A stretch of DNA of 64,000 bases, taken from assembly GCA_964035575.1 (NCBI GenBank), contig OZ037927.1, positions 558,001 through 622,000 of the forward strand, in the 5' to 3' direction. This DNA comes from Rhynchopus sp. YZ270_cl-10. Its lineage: Eukaryota > Euglenozoa > Diplonemea > Diplonemida > Diplonemidae. The position numbers were made by a program, and so were the translations under genes. The notes beneath the pieces were generated by a model, which saw only the letters and a program-made list of their open reading frames with translations, searched no databases and was not told the DNA's origin. Shown piece after piece: positions 51,579 through 59,287 of the stretch (its first letter is position 1; the number at the start of each line of letters is the position of its first letter).

Positions 51579-51895
51579 TTTTTGCTTTAAAAATAAAGTG
51601 TTTATTCGCAACGGGGGGAATTTGGGGGAATTTGGGGGGAGGCGTTGAAAGATGAATGGGTCTCTCTCATGAGAGGCACCTAACAAAAAAATAGGATTGT
51701 GTGTTTTTTTTTATGAAATCATTTATGGGGGTAATTCCTGCGGGGGAAATATGGTTGACTTAACATAAGGCGTGAGTCTCACTGAGTTGTGGCCTTATTC
51801 GAGGTGAGTTGGAATGGGTTTTTATGAAGTTTTTGTTTTTTTTTTGTTTTGTAACATGTTTGCTTTTGCTTGTTTTTTCTCTTTTTAGGCCTTAT

Positions 51896-52036
51896 TACCA
51901 CCTGATTTTTACCCCGCGTAAAGGCGCGTAAAGGTGCGTAAAGGCCAAACCCCACCCATTTTTCCCAGCCTTTACGCGCCTTTACGCGCTATACGCGCCT
52001 ATACGCGCCTATACGCGGGGTAAAAATCAGGTGGTA
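51896..52036. mobile_element. Foldback element, second copy of the TACCACCTGATTTTTACCCC family
   Basis: Left and right halves are inverted: TACCACCTGATTTTTACCCC with CGCGTAAAGG steps, and TACGCGGGGTAAAAATCAGG at the right. Central spacer CCAAACCCCACCCATTTTTC. Confidence 0.8.
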
Positions 52037-52385
52037 TTAGAGATAAGGGGCTTGATTGTCTTTTGCAATGATATTATTATACACTGAAAACGAGAGAGAA
52101 AAAAAAAATCGGTTTCAGACTTCGGAAGCTTATTTTTTCTTTTTCTTTGTTACCTTTTCTGTAAAATTGATTTATTTAAAATGCGCTGCTTATATACCAT
52201 AGTGGAAGAAGGGTATCAGTGTAGCACACGAGCCTATCTATTTCACGATACAAGAAAGGAATTTTGGAACGAAAAGAAAAAAAAAGAAAAAAAAGTTGTT
52301 TTTTTAAAACAAATATGCCCCCAGCTACAGGAAAGGCCGTACAAGATGAATGTGCCTATTTTGCCTCTGAATGCACATCGTTTTT

Positions 52386-52434
52386 TGAAAACTTGGTTGT
52401 ATTAGTGTAGACACCCGAGGATGAACTCCACTAT
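52386..52434 (-). repeat. Hairpin element family A, subtype 2
   Basis: Full-length and almost identical to 48136-48182. Confidence 0.8.
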
Positions 52435-53034
52435 ACTTGTTTTTTTTTTTTTACCACCTATCGTGATCGCGCTGGAACACCAGCAGGGTTTGAAGAGCTG
52501 TCTCTTTGTCACAAAAGACAAAAGAAGGGAGTGAGAAAAAAAAACACGAGAGAAGTTTTGGTACGATGAAACTTAAGCGAGAAAAAAAACCAAAGAAAGT
52601 TTGAAAGATAAATATGCCTCGCGTACATACAAATCTCTAACCAAAAAACAATCCACAAAAATCCTATGAAAAAAAAAAAAAAAACTAAGAGATGAAACAA
52701 AAATATCCTGTCCAGGCCATTTTGCTAGAAACCCATGGGGATAGGTGAGGGGGCGATGAAAGGGAGAGAAAAAAAACCACACACAGGAACAGAACTGAAT
52801 CGAGGGAAGGGGGAAATGGGTGGGAAGGGAAGAAAAAAAAGAAAAACGGGGGGAGGGGGGAAAAAATGGTTCTCGCTGTGGGGGTTGGGTGAAGGGAAAA
52901 AAGGTCACTCTGCTTTTCTTTCAAAAAAGAGATACCAATTGTTTTCAATGTTTTTTTTTTTTGTTTTTGTTGTTGTCGACAAAAATCGGCTAAGTATCCA
53001 ACATTGGGTTTTCATTTTGTTGGCTCAAAAAAAA

Positions 53035-53086
53035 AGGTGAAGATTGCACAAACCGACGGCAACTACACTACTCCAACAATTTATCA
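53035..53086 (+). repeat. Hairpin element family A, subtype 3, the only opposite-strand copy
   Basis: GGTGAAGATTGCACAAACCG ... CTACACTACTCCAACAATTT, then ATC and an A run. It shows the element followed by a poly-A-like tail. Confidence 0.7.
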
Positions 53087-53162
53087 AAAAAAAAAGGCCC
53101 CTTTTTTTTTGTACGGATATCATTTACACCGGAATTGCGCTAGCAGGCGTTGAGACCACCGT

Positions 53163-54818
53163 CAGGGCACTAGCTAGGTGCTTTTTTGCGGTTTCAAAAC
53201 CGCAAAAACCCGGTTTTGCGGTTTGGCGAAAAAAAAAAAAAAAAACGGAAAATCTCGGGGCAGAAGAAAAACAAGTAATTGCTATCGGAAAAAAAACGGG
53301 GTGTGATGTGGAACTCCATCCTGTAGAAATAATCTACAGCACGTCCAGCATTCTGCTCTTCTGCAGGTATGTTAACGCTCTTCGTACGCTGCCAGATCCA
53401 CTGGGACGCCAGCATCTGAAACGTTCAAGAAGGGGCGCTGTCCTCTCCGTCCAGCACCATCTGCTCGATAGCGTTGTTGGACGTCGGCTCGGCAGGCTCG
53501 GCGTGTTCCAGCTCGTTTTTGTCCACAGGCTCCCCACATTGTCGTCGTCGTTGGAGTGCGGAAGAAGCACAGAATGCACAGACTACAACACATCGATCAC
53601 ACCAGGCACATCAGCACCTCCAGCAAATCGCCAGGATGCTACGGTGGTTTCGAAAATCGCGCGGGGTTTTCCACAGCACACCCCGTTTTTTTCTTAGCAA
53701 TTACTTGTCCTTGTTGTTATTGTTGTTTTCAACCACCTTCCTTCAACCCTTGTAGGATCAGTCGTTATTTTTTCGCGAAAACATGAAATTACACATTTCA
53801 AGAGAACAAATTAAAAAGGGTCCTTATTTGCATTTTTGGGCTCCGCCCGTGCAGTGGTGGGGTCAATCTCGAAAATTGGACAATTTTTTGACCACTTAAA
53901 TTTTGAGAAATATGAGCCCGGTTGCTTATACGTGGGGCCCATTTTCGGCTAAAATTTTCCTCAAAATCTGGTTTTGTAAAATTGACCCTTTACTCCCCCC
54001 CCACATCGATTTCAATACTATACCTTACTTCACCTACGGTTGCCCTTACAGGGGGGTGAAGGAAGGTAAGTTGAAAAATGTGTGGGGTTTTGTGCACTGT
54101 CGGACCCCCTCGCCCGACCCCCAGATGACTGGCATGATAGCACCTTAATTTTTTTCTGCTCGCTGCGCTCACGGAAGTACACCCCAAAAAAATTTCCGCT
54201 CGCTTCGCTCGCGGAGTTAACCCATATTTTTTTTTGCCTGCGGCGCCATTTTCCTTTTTTGCTTCGCAAAAAAAGGGTTTGTTGAGTGACTCTGGTGTAA
54301 AACCGACATCTTTACACCGTACCCTAATTTTTTTTTGCCTGCGGCGCCATTTATTATTTTACAATGTCTTCGGGAATCCCCTTGCAATTTGGACAGTTGC
54401 ATTTTGCAACCGAAAATGCAATCGATTCAGGTAGGGGTGGTCCACGATCAGAGAGATTAAGTCAGAGCTTAGTGAGCCGGCGTGCCACCGCGAACATGGA
54501 GGAGTCTGTGATAGAATGGTTGACAGCAAACAGGAGACTGGGGGGAGTATGTGCGAACGTCGGAAGCTGTGCAGACCATGCGGCAACTCATGCTCACGCA
54601 CAGAAGCATTCTGATACATGCAATGAAGTTGGCAGGAGATTACACCAGGGGTCAGTCGGGTTTAGCCCCGTAAAAAATGCCCTGTAAATAACCCCTTCCC
54701 AAAATCTCCCCGTCCCTCATTCGTGTGTTTTCCCTTCTAGTTTGTCGCCGCGCGAAAATTTTTTTGAAACCGCAAAACCGCAAAAAAACGGAAAAAAAAA
54801 AGTCTAGCTAGTGCCCTG
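53163..54818. mobile_element. Composite non-autonomous hAT-type element (1.66 kb, 8-bp TSD)
   Basis: Ends CAGGGCACTAGCTAG and CTAGCTAGTGCCCTG with ACCACCGT on both sides, plus GCGGTTTTGCGGTTT subterminal repeats. It carries a complete ACAAGTAATTGC element (53271-53708), one 261-bp-type unit (53816-54077) and the GCCTGCGGCGCC module (54232-54366). The 54364-54690 stretch has a short frame of unknown origin. Confidence 0.9.
53271..53708. mobile_element. ACAAGTAATTGC TIR element, copy 3
   Basis: Very similar to 4886-5316, so both are recent copies. It is followed by the uninterrupted GGATCAGTCGTTATTTTTTC site that is filled by a hairpin element at 5381-5440. Confidence 0.8.
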
Positions 54819-54896
54819 ACCACCGTTTCATTTAAAAAAAAAAAAAAAATGGCTTTTTGGAGAGACAGCACACCTCATCCCGATAGAGCACAGCAG

Positions 54897-54950
54897 AGAT
54901 AAGACATCTACGCTATGCTTAGTCACCCTTGATCACAAATTGTTATCAAA
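54897..54950 (+). repeat. Hairpin element family B, variant
   Basis: GATAAGACATCTACGCTATG, then CTTAGTCACCCTTGATCAC and TTGTTATC plus an A run. Confidence 0.5.
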
Positions 54951-55081
54951 AATTAATTTTTTTTTTTTTTTTTTTTTCGTAGGATGATTTTGTTATCTCT
55001 TATGTCGCAAAGATAACGCGGGGGGGTTTCTTTTGAATAGGGGGTTTTTTATGAAGTTTTTTTTTTTCGATTGTCTTTTTT

Positions 55082-55140
55082 GAAAACTTGGTTGTATTAG
55101 TGTAGCCACCCTAGAGTGTGCTCCACTATACTAAACATAT
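55082..55140 (-). repeat. Hairpin element family A, subtype 1
   Basis: Nearly identical to the 5381-5440 insertion, including CTATACTAAACATAT at its end. This defines the unit length as about 60 nt. Confidence 0.85.
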
Positions 55141-55458
55141 TAACGTAACCGCAGAGCGCGATGATCTCTCTTGTGTGGCAGATGTCAGCCAATCGGTAGC
55201 AACGACGGGCGGTGTGTACAAATGGCAGGGACGTAATCAGTGCAAGCTGATGACTTGCACCTACTGGGCACATTTTTTTTTTTCCTGCTCTTGTGGTGTT
55301 ACGGAACAACTAACAATGAAATGTCAAGGACCTTGCCATATATAGGTCCCCCCTCCGGAACACCATCTTGGCTTTGCTTCTTGTAGTTCGACACTGGGTG
55401 TGGGTGTAGCTTTTGGGGATAAGGAACTACACAGCGACCATATACCCTATTCAAAATA

Positions 55459-55583
55459 AAGTAGAGTTGAAATACAAAAGCCCTTTCGTGAATAGTGTAC
55501 CTTTGGCATGACCAGCTGTACCGGGAGGTGGACACCCCACCATGCAGTCCTACAATCCATTCTGTGGTTTACATCTGATAAGA
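55459..55583 (+). repeat. Hairpin element family D, full length
   Basis: GTAGAGTTGAAATACAAAAG ... TTTCGTGAATAGTGTACC ... CTGTACCGGGAGGTGGACAC ... GTGGTTTACATCTGATAAG plus an A run. Reference copy for the family. Confidence 0.75.
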
Positions 55584-55587
55584 AAAA

Positions 55588-55680
55588 TGGTAGTTATTGA
55601 TGCACACCCTCCGACCCACTACGCTGCCAGCTATCCGGGCTGAAAGCACAAAGTACCCCCTGCGGGGCCAACAACAGAAG
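55588..55680 (+). repeat. Dispersed repeat I, copy 2
   Basis: GGTAGTTATTGATGCACACC ... CCAGCTATCCGGGCTGAAAG ... CCCCCTGCGGGGCCAACAAC. Confidence 0.7.
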
Positions 55681-55736
55681 TCTTTTTTTTTCCAAAGAAA
55701 AGACAAATATAATTTGGCGCAAAAAAAAGAAAGATA

Positions 55737-55790
55737 AGTTGAAAGTGCAAAACCGCCTCACCGTTCATCGGCGGACGCAGGACATTGAAA
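55737..55790 (+). repeat. Hairpin element family C
   Basis: AGTTGAAAGTGCAAAACCGC, then CTCACCGTTCATCGGCGGAC and GCAGG. Confidence 0.7.
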
Positions 55791-55889
55791 GAAAAGAGGG
55801 CCGGCCTCCCCCATGTACGTCAAAAAAAAGGTAAACGGAAAGAATAAAACAGTGGAATAAAGAGAGAAAAATCAAGAAAAAGGGGACAC

Positions 55890-55965
55890 ACACACACACA
55901 CACATTGGGGCCATATTCTGAGCAAGAATTACCCCTACTAGTTATCAAACACACACACACACATA
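55890..55965 (+). repeat. Repeat F
   Basis: ACACACATTGGGGCCATATT, then CTGAGCAAGAATTACCCC and AGTTATCAAACACACAC. Confidence 0.7.
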
Positions 55966-56255
55966 CACACAATGCATCTTTCTTTTGGAAAAGAAGAAGG
56001 AAAACAAGAAGCTAGCCTCAGATACACTCTCAATCAGTGAAAATGTATCTGCGAGGTTCCCGCCCAAGAAAAAAAAAATATATTTTACCCTCCACGATGA
56101 TCTCTCCCTGTGTGGCAGATGACACACACAGGGAGTTACTTTTTTTTTTTTTGCCGTGCCCTTGATTTGTTTTTGTTTTTTTTGATTAGCTAAAGGAGAG
56201 ATGGGTGATAGTAGGAATTATGATGTGTTTTGTTTTTGCATTTTTTTTTTTTTTT

Positions 56256-56309
56256 GAAAAATTGATGACGGTGTAGACACCTCGCTTTTTTCTCGTGTGA
56301 ACTCCACGC
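56256..56309 (-). repeat. Hairpin element family A, subtype 4
   Basis: GAAAAATTGATGACGGTGTA, then GACACCTCGC, a T run, and CTCGTGTGAACTCCACGC. Confidence 0.75.
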
Positions 56310-56332
56310 AATTTTTTTTTTTTGTAGTTTCG

Positions 56333-56397
56333 ACAAAATCACCCTGTCCGAGGACGGGTTCTGTACAACAAAGTCGCCCGAAAGGCTAATGAATTTT
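56333..56397. repeat. Hairpin element family J, copy 3
   Basis: TTCGACAAAATCACC, then the stem CCTGTCC-GA-GGACGGG, then TTCTGTACAACAAAGTCGCC and CGAAAGGC. The third distinct inner stem sequence. Confidence 0.65.
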
Positions 56398-56599
56398 AAA
56401 AGGTATAGATGCAGATCATCTTCAACTCGAGTGATCAAGAAATCTCTTTTTTGTTTTTTTGGTGTTCCCGAAAGGGCCCATATTGACATGTCCTTGACAC
56501 AAGGTTTACAGGGGAAAATGACACACCCCCCCCCTATATTGACATGTCCTTGACATGTCCTTGACATGTCCCCGACAGCAGATCGGTAACACCATTTTT

Positions 56600-56665
56600 G
56601 ATAAATTGTTGGAGTAGCATAGTTGCCTCGGTTGTGTTGCCACACAGATTATTGCAATCTCCACC
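56600..56665 (-). repeat. Hairpin element family A, subtype 3
   Basis: GATAAATTGTTGGAGTAGCA to TTGCAATCTCCACC. Confidence 0.75.
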
Positions 56666-57149
56666 TTTTTTTTTTTCTTTCTGAAATTTTCAGTTTCCAG
56701 AAATGTTCAGAATCAAAAGATTCATTTTACAGCAAGGCAACAAAACATCAGGTGGGGTAAACAAAACCCCCATCCTTAGAGTTTTGCAATCCCAAAAGCC
56801 ACCTTAGTTTTTACCGCACCGGTTGTTGTCTTACTGTATTATTTGAATGGTATAGACATGGAGACCTGCCACTGCTTTTTTTTGAAAGGAGGTTTTTTTA
56901 AATCAAAAGTTCAGAGAACCAAAGCAAAGAAAAGAGAGAAGAAGATAAAAAATAAAAAAAATACATAGAGAGAGTCTGGCAGACCTTCTTCTATGTGAAA
57001 AAGGGGGAACGGGAAAAATACCTTTTTTAAAGAAGCAGGTCAGCAAAAGACGGGGGGGGGGGGGGGGGAAAGGGGGTGAAGGAGAAGAGAAAAAAAAATA
57101 CCAAGCAACCAAGCAGTGTTCGTTCGTTTATTTGTATTCTTTTTGTTTT

Positions 57150-57216
57150 GATAAATTGTTTGGAGTAGTGTGTAGTTGCCTCGGTAGTGTTGCCACAGTT
57201 TTGTGCAATCTCCACT
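57150..57216 (-). repeat. Hairpin element family A, subtype 3
   Basis: GATAAATTGTTTGGAGTAGT to TTGTGCAATCTCCACT. Confidence 0.75.
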
Positions 57217-57401
57217 ATTTTTTTTTTTTCCTTATTATTTTCCATCCCCCTCCCCGCATGGCAAGAATATGGAGTTCTAAAACCAATATCAGAGGGAGAA
57301 AAAAAAAAACACAGCCCCAAACAAAAAAAATGAAACGACTGGGAATAAGAGTCATTTTCGTTGAAGTTGGTTATCTCTCTCTCCTCAAAGAAAAAGAAAA
57401 A

Positions 57402-57450
57402 GTTTATAAGATGATCCTAAGCCTCTCTGTGCTTAGTCACCTTAAATAAG
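57402..57450 (+). repeat. Hairpin element family B
   Basis: TTTATAAGATGATCCTAAGC, then CTCTCTGTGCTTAGTCACC and TTAAATAAG: both stems pair. Confidence 0.75.
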
Positions 57451-57469
57451 CTTCATTTTGTTTTTTTTT

Positions 57470-57518
57470 GAAAGCTTGGTAGGATATAGTGTAGACACCC
57501 CGAGGATGACCTCCACTG
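57470..57518 (-). repeat. Hairpin element family A, subtype 2
   Basis: GAAAGCTTGGTAGGATATAG, then TGTAGACACCCCGAGGATGA and CCTCCACT. Confidence 0.7.
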
Positions 57519-57601
57519 TGTTTTTTTTTTAGCGAAGTTGGATGAGTACAGAACACATTTCTCTTTTACGGGGCGAAAAAGGAAAAAGAAAAAAAAATTA
57601 A

Positions 57602-57645
57602 AAGGTGAACCTAAGCCTTTCTGTGTTTAGTCAAACCCTTAACAA
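57602..57645 (+). repeat. Hairpin element family B
   Basis: GGTGAACCTAAGCCTTTCTG, then TGTTTAGTC. Confidence 0.6.
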
Positions 57646-57843
57646 ATTTTTTTGGGGGAAAATTCGAATTCTCTGTTGCGTTGTTCTTCAACAATAAAAG
57701 AGAAAAGAATTGGGGGTTTTTTTTTGAAGTCTTGCGACTCCTTTTTGGGGGGGAAAATAAGAGAAAGGTAGAGGAAAAAAAAATTGTTTTAGTCAGGCGC
57801 ATGCAAGACACGATATCGCGCGCACAATAATATAAAAAAAAAA

Positions 57844-57893
57844 GTTGAAAAGTGCAAACGTCCTTACAGTACACCGTCGGACGCAGTTCACTG
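57844..57893 (+). repeat. Hairpin element family C
   Basis: GTTGAAAAGTGCAAACGTCC, then TTACAGTACACCGTCGGACG and CAGTTCACT. Inner pair GTCC/GGAC replaces GCC/GGC. Confidence 0.65.
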
Positions 57894-58034
57894 AAAAAAG
57901 AAGAAGAAGAAGAAAAATCGAAAGAAAAGTAAACACACCAAACCCCCCTGCTCACCCCCACACCCACCCTCTCCAAGGCTAAAAAAAATTCCTTTTGTGG
58001 AAGAGAGGGGGAAATAAAATAAGTTTTTTTTTAA

Positions 58035-58082
58035 ATGAAATGAACCTAAAGCCGTCTCTCTTGGTTGCTTCGTCACTTAAGA
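58035..58082 (+). repeat. Hairpin element family B, diverged
   Basis: AATGAACCTAAAGCCGTCTC, then TCTTGGTTGCTTCGTCAC. Confidence 0.45.
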
Positions 58083-58362
58083 CCATAGTTTGGTTATCGT
58101 ACAAACAGCGTTTTTTCAGCACAAAAAAAAAAAGGGGGGGAAAAGAAAAGGAAGAAAGAAAAAATGAGATTATGTTTTAACTACAGGATGGATCTTGTCC
58201 AACGTTGTATCTTCGTCTATTGTTTAATTTTTTTTTTAACCTTTTTTCTGATTTGTTTTGTGAGGGGAGTGTGAAATAAAAAGTTGAAATCGTGCTAAAA
58301 AACGCATCTCGGTCGAGCTCATAAAAAGTTCGTCCAACGCAGTTCAACACAAAAAAAAGAGG

Positions 58363-58416
58363 AGTTGAAAGTGCAAAACACGCCTCACCGTTCAATCGGC
58401 GGACGCAAGCGCACTG
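58363..58416 (+). repeat. Hairpin element family C, best preserved
   Basis: AGTTGAAAGTGCAAAACACG, then CCTCACCGTTCAATCGGCGG and ACGCAAGCGCACT. Closing stem AGTGC/GCACT is perfect. Confidence 0.7.
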
Positions 58417-58496
58417 GTTCCCCGCGGGTTATCAACCAAAAAAAAAAAAAGATTATGGTATATGCTACAGAACGCCACCCCACCCACACCCCTAAT

Positions 58497-58622
58497 AATG
58501 GCAGTATTGTGATGGGAGCGGAGCCCATTGGAATACATCAAAAATACATCAAAATACGTATTTTGATGTATTTTTGATGTATTCCAATGGGCTCCGCTCC
58601 CATCACATATACTGCCACCATT
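58497..58622. mobile_element. 126-bp near-perfect palindrome, copy 1
   Basis: The two halves meet at AAATACGTATTT. Arms include GTGATGGGAGCGGAGCCCAT and TACATCAAAATA. Ends AATGGCAGTAT and TACTGCCACCATT. Confidence 0.9.
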
Positions 58623-58733
58623 GCACACCCTCCCCACCCTATGGTAATTTTCTTTCAAATAAATCAATGGAAAGGGCGTAACACTACGAAGCAGAAGCAG
58701 AAGAAGGAGGAGGAGGAGGGGGAAAACAAGGTA

Positions 58734-58780
58734 TCTGAGATGAACCTAAGCCTCTCGTACTTAGTCAAACAATCATCTTC
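58734..58780 (+). repeat. Hairpin element family B
   Basis: GAGATGAACCTAAGCCTCTC, then GTACTTAGTC and TCATCTTC: the outer stem GAGATGA/TCATCTTC differs from other copies but still pairs. Confidence 0.75.
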
Positions 58781-59081
58781 AAAAAAAAAAATGAAGGAAA
58801 AAGGGCGAGCGGGAGAAGGGGGGTACATTTCTTACTCAATCTATGCCACAAAAAAACTCTTTTTTCAATTCGCATATTTTTTTTCTTGCAATAATTTCAA
58901 TAACGGGAGAGAAAAAAAAAAAAAAAAGATGTCAACAGCTTTCTTTGAGGGGTTAACCATCTGAATTTATCTCCTATTTACCTCATTTCTTTTCCCCCAT
59001 CCTCCTTCTCCCCACTCCCTCTCCTCAACCAGCGTTTCTATAAATACGATACGCTAAAAAAAACCCCCCTCCCTCTTCCCT

Positions 59082-59223
59082 AATGGTGGCAGTATTGTGA
59101 TGGGAGCGGAGCCCATTGGAATACATAAAAAAATACATCAAAATACATCACAAATACGTATTTTGATGTATTTTTTGATGTATTCCAATGGGCTCCGCTC
59201 CCATCACATACACTGCCACCATT
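59082..59223. mobile_element. 142-bp near-perfect palindrome, copy 2
   Basis: Same arms as 58497-58622 with an extra TACATCA unit. Ends AATGGTGGCAGTAT and its inverse. It ends 65 bp before the stop codon of the ankyrin/PARP-like gene. Confidence 0.9.
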
Positions 59224-59287
59224 ACCTTTTCCCCCTTCTCCCACATCATTTATCACCTTTCAATGGTTTTCAATGGGAAAATTTTTT

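Larger units (their letters stand above)
44582..59287. other. 14.7-kb gene-free repeat region
   Basis: No frame with coding character except remnants inside transposons. It is dominated by A and T runs and short hairpin elements, plus TIR elements (49633-50236, 53163-54818, 51896-52036), palindromes (58497, 59082), diverged units at 47040-47690 related to the 261-bp unit, and a possible structured RNA (44829-45016). Confidence 0.65.

Noticed and set aside
57036-57070. G-quadruplex signal
   Set aside because: A simple G run next to A runs. Many such homopolymers occur here and nothing marks this one.
3953-57518. Hammerhead-type self-cleaving ribozymes for the hairpin families
   Set aside because: No CTGATGA..GAAA core in any family.
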